Shown: one piece after another, positions 31,254 through 41,790 of the stretch
Layout: every line of letters begins with the position of its first letter
Numbering within the stretch: the stretch's first letter is position 1
Assembly (NCBI GenBank): GCA_010909725.1
Contig: JAACMV010000018.1
Location: forward strand, 372,001 to 436,000
Reading direction: 5' to 3'
DNA: 64,000 nt
Origin: Picochlorum sp. 'celeri'
Taxonomy: Eukaryota; Chlorophyta; Trebouxiophyceae
Notes under the pieces: model-generated
What the model was told of the DNA's origin: nothing
What the model saw: only the letters and a program-made list of their open reading frames with translations
Databases searched by the model: none
Made by a program: the position numbers and the translations under genes

Positions 31254-32600
31254 TCAATCATCTTGTACAGACGTGTCTCTCACATGGACGAATACAGATC
31301 CTTTATTTCCTTTGGTGATACGAATAGTATTGTCCAAGTACAACCAATCGACATATCCATCGGCGTCTGTTTCGATTGGAAGGGTAAATGTCAGAAATCC
31401 GAATTTGAAAAGGACGCGTGAGATGACCACTCTTGTTCGTGTTGCAGACACAGGTTCTGCACTGGCTTCTGCAATAATACTAATGCCTGGGAAAAGATCT
31501 ACTCTATTTTGAAGAGCTGTTCCATCCGCGCTGAGTATTTGCCAGTTTTTCACCACCTTGACCAGCCGCTGTTGCAATGGATTAGCAGTTTCACCTTGCT
31601 TTGTCCACAGCAGTCTCCAACCTCCACGGCACGCTGGACTATACGCTGGTCTCGGAATACCTGCTCCAGAGTCGAGAACATCGTCAATACACGCTTCAAT
31701 AGATGCGTCTGATGTAGATGACGAAACAGATTCTAACAAGCGCTCCTGAGGTCCATTATCTTTGACGAGAACAAACAGGGTTCCTTTGTTTCCTCGAGAC
31801 AGTCTGAACTGACCATCTTTGCTTAAATATGTAACATCAAGCCACCCTTTCCTCTCGTCGCCTAGAAGCCGAAAGGGCACAGGATATGGAATTGTCAATG
31901 GAAGGGACTTGAAATAAAATGCAGCTGTATCAAACTGAAAATCAATGCGTGTGTGCACCTTGCTCGGCGGTTCCACCGAACTCGTACCAAGAATACCAAA
32001 TGGAAGCCCCTTTCCTTTCCTCGGCTCAAAATCCGGGAGCGGCTGCGCATCTGTAGACCCAGCAGCCTCAACTTTTAAAAACCCTACAGTCTTGCCAAAA
32101 TCCACAATGTTGTTCACCCGAACACCAGAAGGTCCAGACAGCACTTCCTGAAACACAGAAAACCCATCAACGCCGGTAAACGATCGTTGAATTGGCGACG
32201 CTGAGGACGGGCGCGTCGTATACAAGAGCCTCCAACGCCCCTGCAACAGCTTGGACTTTGTAGGATCTTTGACACCCTGCCCGCTCCTCTCCAACTGTTC
32301 GACAGCTCGCTCCAAACGACTCTGCTCATCTGGACCAATCCCACTGACTCCACGTCCTTTCACACCTGACACAGCGTCCAGGATATCCTGCTCAGCGCTC
32401 GTCGACCGAGGCTCCACCATAGAAAGGGCAGCACGTGTCACAAGAATAGAACCCCTCGCATTCGCACTATTCTGCTTCTTCAATACCAATGTATTACATT
32501 TTCTATGCGATGAGATCTTTTTTGTGGTACTTGAGCGACATTGAGTTGTTGACACCAATTGGTTCACATGTCCATGGACATGTGAAGCAATCCAAGACAT
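31254..32600 (-). CDS. Plastid lipid-associated protein (fibrillin) with two PAP domains
   Basis: Single exon, 448 residues. The first 60 residues are Ser/Thr/Lys-rich and end ILVTRA, a plastid transit peptide without signal peptide. The PAP domain appears twice. Copy 1 (about 80-280) contains LQGRWRLLYTTRPSSASPIQ and ends FRLSRGNKGTLFVLVKDNG. Copy 2 (about 295-445) contains CRGGWRLLWTKQGETANPLQ and ends IRITKGNKGSVFVHVRD. Fibrillins coat plastoglobules and thylakoids and bind lipids or quinones. Most have a single domain, so this tandem arrangement is unusual. It converges with the oligoribonuclease gene at zero distance, and its nearest TGTAA lies inside that gene's coding sequence. Confidence 0.88.
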   Translation of the reverse strand: MSWIASHVHGHVNQLVSTTQCRSSTTKKISSHRKCNTLVLKKQNSANARGSILVTRAALSMVEPRSTSAEQDILDAVSGVKGRGVSGIGPDEQSRLERAVEQLERSGQGVKDPTKSKLLQGRWRLLYTTRPSSASPIQRSFTGVDGFSVFQEVLSGPSGVRVNNIVDFGKTVGFLKVEAAGSTDAQPLPDFEPRKGKGLPFGILGTSSVEPPSKVHTRIDFQFDTAAFYFKSLPLTIPYPVPFRLLGDERKGWLDVTYLSKDGQFRLSRGNKGTLFVLVKDNGPQERLLESVSSSTSDASIEACIDDVLDSGAGIPRPAYSPACRGGWRLLWTKQGETANPLQQRLVKVVKNWQILSADGTALQNRVDLFPGISIIAEASAEPVSATRTRVVISRVLFKFGFLTFTLPIETDADGYVDWLYLDNTIRITKGNKGSVFVHVRDTSVQDD

Positions 32601-32868
32601 GGCGCTGTCTCCTCGTTCTTCACCGCAATCGCCTTAAGCTCAGTGTGCTGTAGTTTACTTTAAATTCAATTGCAAATACATCCTCAGATATCAGCCTTTG
32701 TACATTGAACCATCACGTTATGAGTGGTCTAACTAAATAGAGAGTTTAAAAACGTTTTCTGAACCACCTTGGCCATGTCATCATACGTGTCCGTTGCGAC
32801 TCGAATACAAAAATAAAAGCAAATTTCTGTATATGTAATACCCAATTATATTTCATTAGAACAATTTC

Positions 32869-33597
32869 ATGGTGAATTCTGTCGCAATAGCTGTTCCAGT
32901 GGGCATAGCAGCTGGGGTTTTTGCCCTTTGGCATGGCCTTACATACTATGAAGTGGACATGAAATGCGAGAAACCAAAGTATTCTGTCCTCAAAAAGCTT
33001 GGGACAACAAAGACATGGTATGGAAAGACGGTTCCCAAGGCCGAACTTCGTCGGTATGCCCCATACCTGGTTGCATATGTTACTAGTTCTGGTGATTCCA
33101 CAATGCGGGAGGCCCTTGGGTCTGGATTCCGCCAAATTGCAGGGTTTATATTCGGAAAGAACACCAGTCCGACTGATGGGTCGAGCTCCAAGGTTGCCAT
33201 GACCAGTCCAGTCACGTTGGAATATGCACAGCAGTCTGAGAAGATTGCCATGACCAGTCCAGTCGCAGCTGAATCTCTAGGGGATAACACCTACAAAGTA
33301 GCATTCATCATGCCTTCAAAATACACAAAGGAAACGCTGCCTAAACCCGTGAATGATAATGTCAAGATTGAAGAAGTCGGGTCACACACCATGGCAGCAA
33401 TGACATGGAGAGGATCAAGCCCAAGCGAGCAAACCATGATGAGCAAGGCATCCGAGCTCAAGCTACTGTGTGAACAAGAAGGATTGAAAACAAAAGGAAA
33501 CATACATTTGTATCAATACCATCCTCCATTCGCCCCGGCATGGATGAGGATCAATGAGGTCCTGTATGAAATTGATGATATTCCTGCATCAACGTAA
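32869..33597 (+). CDS. SOUL-family haem-binding protein
   Basis: Single exon, 242 residues. The SOUL domain (about 40-235) shows the typical spacing, with two repeats of the KVAMTSPVTLEY/KIAMTSPVAAES type, FIMPSKYTKETLPKPVN and YHPPFAPAWMRINEV. An N-terminal hydrophobic segment (AIAVPVGIAAGVFALWHGLT) is a probable membrane anchor or signal anchor. SOUL/HBP proteins bind haem or tetrapyrroles and act in haem transfer or plastoglobule metabolism. Its last nine coding bases overlap the 3' end of the convergent carrier gene. A TGTAA motif lies about 25 bp downstream, inside that gene. Confidence 0.92.
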   Translation: MVNSVAIAVPVGIAAGVFALWHGLTYYEVDMKCEKPKYSVLKKLGTTKTWYGKTVPKAELRRYAPYLVAYVTSSGDSTMREALGSGFRQIAGFIFGKNTSPTDGSSSKVAMTSPVTLEYAQQSEKIAMTSPVAAESLGDNTYKVAFIMPSKYTKETLPKPVNDNVKIEEVGSHTMAAMTWRGSSPSEQTMMSKASELKLLCEQEGLKTKGNIHLYQYHPPFAPAWMRINEVLYEIDDIPAST

Positions 33598-34434
33598 TTT
33601 CTCATATACTGTCCAAAATGTAACTTGCCACGGCCCTAATCGAAGCCACGTCATACCAAACCCCTTGTATAAGCCGGAAAGTCCTTCTTGATGCCATGTC
33701 TGCCTCAAGCAGTGGAGAGAACTGGAGTAGGCATGGGATGAATCATTCATCATCCTGGATTTGACCACATCTGCCGGCGTGGAAATGAGAGAGCTACAAA
33801 ATCCAGAGAATAATGATGATAGAACATGCGTGCGTGTATCCGATGCTGATAAAGGTATTCTGTCTGATGCAACAATCATATTTTTGATCCAATCATAGGA
33901 TGTCAGCTCCCCAATATTCACCAAGGCTGCTCTCTGCACCGCTGGTCCACATCCCTTCCACATTCCTCGGAAACCCTTTTTCTCAGAATAAAGTACCCGA
34001 AAGGCATCAACCACGCCGGAATACCGCTGACGAGATGGAGGCTGGGAGGCATCAGCAATCAACCTGACTTTGACCAAATCAAATGGGGATGCTACAAATT
34101 GACCCAATGCTCCAGACATACACCCAATAATCATCGACTCGTACAGCGATGGAACATGTCCAAGAGCATCCTTGAGCCTTTCAAACGTTGCAATTCGTAT
34201 ACTAGTGTATGGAATGTGTCTCAACACAGCTGCACTGCACCCAGAATACATGCCCATGAGTCCCCTCTGTCCAACAACATGTCCCACATCCTGCATCTTC
34301 ACTCTCCATCCTGCTCGCTGGGAGAGCTGCAATCGTGTCTTGATAAGATCCAAGGGAAAGGTGGCAGTCTCTGCAACACAGGCTGCTGTTGCAGCTGCTG
34401 CCAAGCGCTTCTCGTTTGCAAGAGATGCCACCAT
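33589..34434 (-). CDS. Mitochondrial carrier family protein (UCP/dicarboxylate-carrier-like)
   Basis: Single exon, 281 residues, three tandem repeats of about 95 residues. The signature motifs are PLDLIKTRLQ, PFDLVKVRL and PADVVKSRMM. The matching GLMGMYSGCSAAVLRHIPYT and GLYKGFGMTWLRLGPWQVTF resemble the uncoupling protein, oxoglutarate and dicarboxylate carrier branch. The substrate is not determined. It sits in the mitochondrial inner membrane. Its stop codon lies within the last codons of the SOUL gene on the other strand (9-bp coding overlap). It is divergent from the UVR-ApaG gene, with 206 bp between start codons, and that spacer holds an AGATCT cluster. Confidence 0.93.
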   Translation of the reverse strand: MVASLANEKRLAAAATAACVAETATFPLDLIKTRLQLSQRAGWRVKMQDVGHVVGQRGLMGMYSGCSAAVLRHIPYTSIRIATFERLKDALGHVPSLYESMIIGCMSGALGQFVASPFDLVKVRLIADASQPPSRQRYSGVVDAFRVLYSEKKGFRGMWKGCGPAVQRAALVNIGELTSYDWIKNMIVASDRIPLSASDTRTHVLSSLFSGFCSSLISTPADVVKSRMMNDSSHAYSSSLHCLRQTWHQEGLSGLYKGFGMTWLRLGPWQVTFWTVYEKLR

Positions 34435-34551
34435 CCTGTATGATTCAGTTCTTCATCGCATATCAATAGATCGATATTTTTCTGGCATGTGTCATGTTGG
34501 GACCATGCCTAATTAATCAGTGTGGGTTATGCCTTTGCTGTGCAAATCTGC

Positions 34552-34588
34552 AGATCTTCATCTAGAGATCTGTTTTGGGGGAAGATCT
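34552..34588. promoter_or_regulatory. Cluster of three AGATCT palindromes
   Basis: AGATCT occurs at 34552-34557, 34566-34571 and 34583-34588 in the divergent spacer between carrier and UVR-ApaG genes. Similar clusters occur near 5508-5526, 47161-47180 and 56791-56810, always in intergenic DNA. A shared protein-binding site is inferred from clustering only. Confidence 0.4.
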
Positions 34589-34640
34589 GTATGGTATATT
34601 TTCGCCATTGGAGACAGATAAAACCGCATTAAATATTTCG

Positions 34641-35575
34641 ATGGTCAACATGAGGTGTCAGATAGCTGTATATGGAGCTTCTGGCTTTAGTAGATTCTCT
34701 ACCATCTCCACCAGACGACGACCCCAACCTTGTCGACAGGGTCTTGGCTATTATGGCCATAGAAGGTGCACAAGGGTGTGTGGGACGCCATATCGCAACA
34801 CAAATGAAAGATATATGTATGAAGAAGTGTTAGAACTGGATGGAATGGATCTCGAGGATTTGAGGTCATCCATGGATGAGGCAATAGTCGACGAAGAGTA
34901 CGAGAAAGCTGCATTTTTGAGGGACAAGATTCATGAATTGGAGAATAATGATCCTGTGTTGAGTTTGGAGAGGGATTTGAAGCTTGCTGTGGAGGAGGAG
35001 CGATATGTATGTGCCATGATTCACCTTTCTTGTGTGTCACCTGTGTTTGCTCATGTGTTGATCTGGTGTTGTAGGATGATGCGGCGAGGCTGAGGGATGA
35101 GATTGCTTTATTAAAGCCTCCTGAAATGGATCCGATATCACCTGATGGTGGATTGCAATCGCTATGCAAGAGTACACGGACAACTGAAGGTGTTCAAGTT
35201 GAGGTTCAATCAGTGTACGTGCCTCAGCATAATAGAATGACAGGGGGGTATATGTTTGCGTATAAAATACATATTACGAATAAAGCGCATCCTACGACCA
35301 TCAAGCTTGTGTCGAGGCGATGGGAGATTACGGATGCAAAGGGACGAGTGAAGGTTGTTGAAGGAGCTGGTGTGATTGGGGAACAGCCCGAGTTGTCGCC
35401 TGGTGAGACGTTTACGTATCAGTCTGTGTGTCCCTTGGAGACGACCACAGGAAGAATGAAGGGCCACTTTGAGATGTATAGCAGGGCGAGTCCAGATTCT
35501 AGTTGGAATACAAGCTTTTTGGTGGATGTTGGCGAATTTCAGTTTGATATTGATGGGCCAAGCACCTTTGAGTAG
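34641..35575 (+). CDS. UVR-motif plus ApaG-domain protein (probably plastid)
   Basis: Two exons, 34641-35006 and 35075-35575, 288 residues. The N-terminus is Arg/Ser-rich (FSRFSTISTRRRPQPCRQ), a likely plastid or mitochondrial transit peptide. Two UVR motifs follow: EAIVDEEYEKAAFLRDKIHE and, read across the intron, VEEERYDDAARLRDEIALLK. Residues about 155-285 form an ApaG/DUF525 domain: GYMFAYKIHITNKAHPTTIK, LVSRRWEITDAKGRVKVVEG and GVIGEQPELSPGETFTYQSV. UVR motifs mediate contacts with Clp chaperones or nucleases. The role of ApaG is uncertain. An open frame extends upstream but starts with TTG. A TGTAA motif follows in the 3' region. Confidence 0.85.
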
Positions 35576-35724
35576 TGCAATTTTTCACCTTGATGGATGA
35601 TTTATTTTTTTCGATTTTTTTCTGCCTGGTCTTCTTCTTTGTAAGAAGAAGTTTCTTTGTATGTTTGTTAAAAAAATAAACACAGGGGTGATTTGATACA
35701 CATCAGATCCGAAGCAAACAATCA

Positions 35725-38700
35725 TTAGGCCTCAACCTCAGCTTTGGGCTTTTTAGCCTCCTCTGGGAGATTGTCCTCTGCTTGTTTCCTCTTCTTGCCA
35801 GTGGCGTCTGCATTGTCGTTTGCTTTTGCCTTTGCCTTTGGACCGCGCTTTTTACCTGCTGGTTTTTCGTCCTCTTCGTTCTCCTTCTCTATCAAGCGGA
35901 TGAGTGTGTCGCATCGACGTGCTAATTCTTGTGGGGTTCTGCTCTTGATGAACCAATCGAATCTGAACCTCCATGAATTGCGAATCTCTGCTTTGAGCTC
36001 CTCCCATGCACCGTATCCAAGCTTGTGGACCATGCATATCAAAAATCTATCCTCCTCCTCATTGTACGCTTTGCCCTTGGATGGGCCGTACTGAATCTTC
36101 AAATCCTGCCAAGGGTTTTTGCACTTTGACAATTTCTTGGCAATGGCATCCATGATGGCTGCCTGCCACTGAATTCTTTGTTCTCCTTTTTCAATATTTT
36201 TGAAAATTCTGTCAGCATCGTGCAGTTTGTGACCTCTTTCCTTGAATGCGGCTGCATATTTTCTGATCTCCTCCTCAGTCTTTCCATCAATCTCTTTGCA
36301 GATGGCATCAAGATTATCTCGGCCGTGACGTTCGCACGAGCGAACAAATGCATTAAAGTCACGTCGACTCCAATTCGTAAATCCTTGGGATAAGAGCAGG
36401 TCTCGTTCTTTCAGTTCCTCGTCCGTGAGAGGTTTTGGATCATCGTCCTTTGGAGCAATAGCTTCATTGATGGCCTCCTCTGATGCTCCCTGCTGCCGCA
36501 TGGTGTTTTCTCGCTGTTGGATACTGTATATGTGAGTATTATAGGCATCTTGCTTTTTGTAGAGTTCAGTAATCCGATCAACATCGAAAAATTGATGCTC
36601 TGGCAGATTTGGCATTTTGATGGCACGTGGACCTGAAGGCTTGGATCCCTCTTTTCTCGAATTGTTTTCTGCATAACTCACGATTCTCTTACGCTCTCTC
36701 TTTGGTGGATCAACCCAGTTTGCTCCCATCAATGCCTTGAGTTGCTCTACCTGGTCCTGATTCTCTTCTTCCTTCTCTTTCTTTGCCTCGAAATCGTATG
36801 CAGACATGCCACCATCCATTGCAAACTTCATTGCATCATCGGTGAAGTTCTGCAATTTTTCGTTCAGCTCATTGGTCGTCCTCTCTCCTTTCTGGATAAT
36901 GGCATCAATATCCTCCTCCGTGATTTTCGAAGGTGCAGAAGAGAAGACCATTTCTGCTCCATAGCGAACCATGCTGAGCAAATCGTCCTTGTTCACACTC
37001 TTGGTGTTCTCAACAAGGCGACCTTGCTGAATGACAAGTGCATCCAAGCGGAGCTTTTTGTATGCCTTTTCAATAACCTTCTCCTCGATCGCATGCTCTG
37101 TGCACAATCTGAACACTTGGACTTCTTTCTTCTGACCAATACGATGTGCACGATCCATTGCTTGCAAATCCATCTGGGGATTCCAATCCGAGTCGTACAA
37201 TATAACAATATCTGCAGTGTACAAATTAATACCCAAGCCTCCAGCTCTTGTTGAGAGAAGGAAGATAAACTTTTCAGAATCTGGGGCATTGTATGCATCA
37301 ATCTGTGACTCTCTGTCATCACCAGAGGTGTTTCCATCAATCCTGCAGTACTTGTATTTTCTATACACGCAATAATCTTCCAAAATATCAATCATTCGTG
37401 TCATCTGTGAGAACACAAGAACTCTGGAACCACGTTCTTGAAGTTTGGGAAGCAATTTATCCAGCAGAACAAGTTTTCCTGCATTTTCCACCAAATGCTC
37501 TCCTGTAAAGTATGGTGGTCCTGGCTCTGCTCCTTGGAACAAATATGGATGGTTGCAACACTTTCTCAATTGCATGACAATATTAAGCAAACGCGATCGA
37601 TCTGCTCCTCCAGTAACTGCATCCATATCCTTCTGCAGCAATGCTGCATAGTATTTCTTCTGCATATCAGACATTCCAATCTTCAAAATCGTCTCCTTCT
37701 TTGGAGGTAAACTCTTTTCGACATCACTCTTAAGTCGACGCAGCAGGAACGGCCTCAGCACCTTGTGCAGCTGCTGAACAACTTCTGCCTCTGCCTCTTT
37801 CCCATCCCCTCCAATTTGGAACCATTCATCAAACTTCTCTGCCGAGGAAAACACCTCTGGCAACAAAAAGTTGAGCAACGCCCACAATTCATGCAAGTTG
37901 TTTTGCAAAGGAGTACCAGTGATCAAAAGTCGATAGTTTGTCCTGAGAGTTCTCACAACTCTGGAAAGGATTGAATTCTCATTCTTGATGCGATGTGCTT
38001 CATCAATAATCACATATCTCCAGTGGAACTTTTTCCAATGGTTCTTCTCCTTGATCACCATTTCATACGATGTCACAACCACATCAAACTTCCCTGGACT
38101 GCACAGGTTCTCTTTTTGATATGCACGGTCCTCTGCATTTCCATGAAACTTCACTGCCTTGATCGATGGACACCACCTTCTGAACTCATTCAGCCAATTA
38201 TGAAGAGTAGATTTGGGAACAATGACCATGTGAGGCCCCGTGATACCTCTATACTCTCTGAGATAGGCCAACAGGGAGATTGTTTGCAATGTCTACATCA
38301 AACATTCTTTTTGTCAGAACCCCTCTTGATGATGAGGACACAATTGCAGACAGAATATCACACACCTTTCCGAGACCCATCTCATCTGCCAAAATACCAT
38401 TGATCCCATTATCATACAAATGAATCAGCCAATTCAATCCCTGCATCTGGTATTCACGAAGCTTTCCATGAGCAATAATAGATGGCTGTGCGAGCAGCCT
38501 ATGCCCAGCCATTTCCCCTCCAGTCTCTTCATCCCTCAACAACTCCTCATCCTCTTGCTCTTCCGTCCGCATACCTCCATGCCTGCCCTTCTTCTTCCCT
38601 TTGCCTTTCAGTGATTCTGCCGGAGCAAAATGCTGAAACACTTCTGCTTGCTGCAACAAAAAGTCCAAGCGCTTCTTTCCACGCGCAGCCTACATACGAT

Positions 38701-39249
38701 ATCATAATACGTCAGCGTGTATTCTTTACAATGCCTCGTCACGCACCACCATTCACATACCTCTCCTGCCGCAGCATCAGAGTTCAACTTTGCATGCATT
38801 TGCTCAACCTGCTCCTTCCTCTGCTGCTCCAACAGCTTCAAACGAGCCTTCTCTTTCCGAGCCATCTCCTTTGCCTGCTCATTCTCCAGAACCTGCAGAA
38901 CACGATATTGAGTAGACTCGTGAGAAACCACCCAGCCCACGTTGGTATTGTGGACACACTGACAGCTGCCAGTAACGCATTCAAAAAAGCGCCCATCTCG
39001 TGCGTCCTATTCCATAACAATAATTAAATAATCATTCAAATTCAACCATTTGATAAAACGTACGTCATCAGGAGCTTCTTCCTCCGTGTTATATTCTTCC
39101 CCATCGTCAGGCTCTTCCTCTTCCTCTACGTCACTCGCTGACGCATCTGCTATCGCAAAATCATCATCTGGTGCACCATCCTTGTAGGAAACCTCGTTTT
39201 CCTCCCCAGTATCCCCTGCGGCCTTCACGTCCTTACCCTCTTCAGCCAT
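35725..39249 (-). CDS. ISWI-type chromatin-remodelling ATPase
   Basis: Four exons, 39249-39064, 39006-38761, 38689-38366 and 38292-35725, 1107 residues. An acidic N-terminus and Lys/Gln-rich helix precede [16 protein letters not shown]. The SNF2 ATPase has DEMGLGK(T) across intron 3, [11 protein letters not shown], and the C-terminal lobe [20 protein letters not shown] and [25 protein letters not shown] ([20 protein letters not shown]) and SLIDE ([20 protein letters not shown]) domains follow. It slides and spaces nucleosomes. Exon 2 begins with an unusual Cys-containing stretch ([11 protein letters not shown]). An alternative acceptor, CTGCAG before 38892, would remove it in frame, leaving a 171-bp intron. 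Confidence 0.94.
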
Positions 39250-39442
39250 CGAGAGTGCTTTCTGATCTTTCTTGTACTGGTGTGAACACCTGAATATCTA
39301 TCTGTTCAGCAGTCAATATTTCAAATAAATTTGTATACTGTATTCGATTGGATGTATCAACGCCGTAGTACGCCAATGAGACTCGGAGCGTTTGAACGTT
39401 GGGATTTTTAATTGCTAATTTCGGAATTTTTACATTTGAATG

Positions 39443-41464
39443 TCATGCTCCAAGCAATGTTTTGACATCCTCTGGGGGGTGGATGGAGGAAATCAGAGCG
39501 CTTCTAGATGCGGCATGGTATGCATTTGTATACACATCAACAATGCTCGAGGCAATTTTGTCTGCAATAGCGTTCCTGATGCCTTGCTCAATGATGGCTT
39601 GGTCTGCTCTGACAGTGCTGCATGACGGGTCTTCCAGCTTTGACCACAGTGCAATGGCACCTTGGGCAGCAATGTCCTCGGACAGAGGCTGATTATCTAA
39701 AGCTTCATTGCTCTCTGTTTCGCCATCGACTGTAATATGCGCCTTTTCAGCGTCATTAGTGGAGCTCTGTGCGCGAAGCAATGTTCCCTCTAAAATCCTT
39801 GAAACATCTGTGGCCACCATGCGGTCCATGGTCTCTTCAATCTTGTCTTGCAATTTCTTAACAAGAGCGGACGCGGATTCGTACGATTCAATCTGACGCC
39901 GGATATGACACAAGCAGTTGATAATGTACACATACTGCTTGTTTGGATTCATTGCAGATGTTGTGTCATCCAACCTGACTGAGGATTTTGGATTGAGCGC
40001 ATCTGCTCCGGCAATCACTGAATCAATGATTGGATCCATGATGTTGAATAACAAGGACTCGAATTCATCATCTTCTGTCACGGAGGCGTCGCCAGTATCG
40101 TCTTTATGTAGCAGTGAACTTTCATAAAACTTGATAATGCTGACGCCAATGGAGAGTCTGTCACTGTACAAGTCAGGCATGGAGAGGTCCTGAGGAGGGA
40201 GTGGGGGCTGCCTCACCAATCTATCTCCTCGCTGTTTCATCTGATCTCGTAATAATTTCTCAGCGTTTGACTGGCAGGATCGCAATGTATGTAAAAGCTT
40301 TCCATCTTCGCCCATGACTGGTTGTATGGTTCTCACATAAAATCCAAACAATGTGGTGAGCTGGAAATTCAACACGGGAGATGGAGCAGCCATGAGAATT
40401 TGATCCAGGCGTAATTTCAATGGCCTGCAAATACTATCAAAGATTGTGTCCATGATTTCTTGCAGAGACAAGAGTTTTGATGAATCATTCTCATCCGTCT
40501 TGTTGTTGTCCTGTGCTTGCATGTATGCCTGTAAACTAGATGTTCGAGAGACAAGACCTCGGGAATCATAGCACCCTTGGAACAAATTGCCTACAAGTTC
40601 CATTTCACTCGCAATGGCTGCGTGCACCCACGCAAGCATATCATTGGCGTATCGCCAAGGATCCGCTGCATGCATTTCAATAGGCCGCGGGCCCTGAGAC
40701 AGAGCCTGAATGAATTTTTCAAACACGGCTGTTCTGCGAGCCATGGCAATCTCCTCTGCGCAGTACGAGTATAGAGGAGGGCGAGATCGCAACAATTTCA
40801 TCGCCTTTGGGATCATCTCGGCAATTTCTGGGGCATCAGGAGACTCGATTGATTGACACTCGGCCTGAATCCAGGAGCACACATGTTTGAATGCTTCATC
40901 TTGCAGCGCAGATAACTCATCCAGCAACGCCAAACCAGCCTTGTGGTGATACGATAATCCTAATGATCGACAATTACTATGGACAATCTGAACTTTCTTC
41001 AGCGCATCGATAAAGGCTTCATTGATCACCCCTTCCTGCAGTGTCTGCACATATTCTCGTGGAAGTTGATACTTCTCCTGAAATACATCCAACCATTCCT
41101 TTTTGGACTCTGTCAACGATATAGAATGCTCTAATCTTTCAATATCGTTCAGTACGTTGGAGCATTGCAGCTCTCCCTCGGTCAGAACAGAAGACATGGT
41201 GTCACACAAGGACCCCAGCCTTGCCAAGTCATCGCACACTGTATCAATCGATCCCATGATTGTTTCAGCATCTTCAACAAACCGCGTACTACTCTCAATC
41301 AGCCCCTTTTCGATTATGGAACGAATGTTTCTGCGATTGTATGCGCTGTTATCGTTGTAAATAGTGGAAAGTGCTGAGAGATCTTTGGACACTTCTGGGC
41401 TATCCGTCTTTTGCCCCAAAACTTTGCTCAACTTGCGCTGCAAACCAGGCGCAACTGTAGACAT
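39443..41464 (-). CDS. COG6: Conserved oligomeric Golgi complex subunit 6 (COG6)
   Basis: Single exon, 673 residues from the ATG at 41464, which gives the family N-terminus MSTVAPGLQRKLSKVLGQKT. Conserved blocks include YNRRNIRSIIEKGLIESSTR, then coiled coil (GSIDTVCDDLARLGSLCDTM) and KEWLDVFQEKYQLPREYVQT. COG tethers vesicles recycling within the Golgi, and subunit 6 belongs to lobe B. The C-terminal half is helical with long Ser/Asp-rich loops. It is divergent from the TBC gene region and lies 193 bp upstream of ISWI on the same strand. Confidence 0.9.
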   Translation of the reverse strand: MSTVAPGLQRKLSKVLGQKTDSPEVSKDLSALSTIYNDNSAYNRRNIRSIIEKGLIESSTRFVEDAETIMGSIDTVCDDLARLGSLCDTMSSVLTEGELQCSNVLNDIERLEHSISLTESKKEWLDVFQEKYQLPREYVQTLQEGVINEAFIDALKKVQIVHSNCRSLGLSYHHKAGLALLDELSALQDEAFKHVCSWIQAECQSIESPDAPEIAEMIPKAMKLLRSRPPLYSYCAEEIAMARRTAVFEKFIQALSQGPRPIEMHAADPWRYANDMLAWVHAAIASEMELVGNLFQGCYDSRGLVSRTSSLQAYMQAQDNNKTDENDSSKLLSLQEIMDTIFDSICRPLKLRLDQILMAAPSPVLNFQLTTLFGFYVRTIQPVMGEDGKLLHTLRSCQSNAEKLLRDQMKQRGDRLVRQPPLPPQDLSMPDLYSDRLSIGVSIIKFYESSLLHKDDTGDASVTEDDEFESLLFNIMDPIIDSVIAGADALNPKSSVRLDDTTSAMNPNKQYVYIINCLCHIRRQIESYESASALVKKLQDKIEETMDRMVATDVSRILEGTLLRAQSSTNDAEKAHITVDGETESNEALDNQPLSEDIAAQGAIALWSKLEDPSCSTVRADQAIIEQGIRNAIADKIASSIVDVYTNAYHAASRSALISSIHPPEDVKTLLGA

Positions 41465-41625
41465 TTTTCTATGTGTAATATCCAATATGTGCTTGTTCTT
41501 GGTATCTATCGAGTGTAAACCTAAAACCAGAGGTACGACAAGTAGCCTTTCATCGTCCCTTTGCTAGTACAACGTCACATCTATGACTTCCATAGCCATT
41601 AAATATCTTCAATATACAATTTTAT

Positions 41626-41790
41626 ATGAGTTTCAGGCAAGATCAGTTCAATGTATCCGGGGAATTTGAAGATCCATCCGTGTGGCACTCGATCTCTGTG
41701 GCCAATTTCGAGTCCGGACAGGAAGGGTCTTTGACCGTTCCTAGTAAACGAACGTTCGCCGCGTTGTTTCCCGGACCTTGCTGTCAATGA
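41626..41790 (+). CDS. Short frame upstream of the TBC gene, possible first exon or microprotein
   Basis: A 54-codon ATG frame starting MSFRQDQFNVSGEFEDPSVW. The composition is protein-like, but no family is recognised. It ends CCQ-stop. It may be an independent microprotein, an upstream ORF, or a first exon spliced onto the TBC gene: a GTAAAC donor-like site lies within it and a TAG acceptor directly before the TBC ATG. The antisense strand is also open here. Confidence 0.25.
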   Translation: MSFRQDQFNVSGEFEDPSVWHSISVANFESGQEGSLTVPSKRTFAALFPGPCCQ

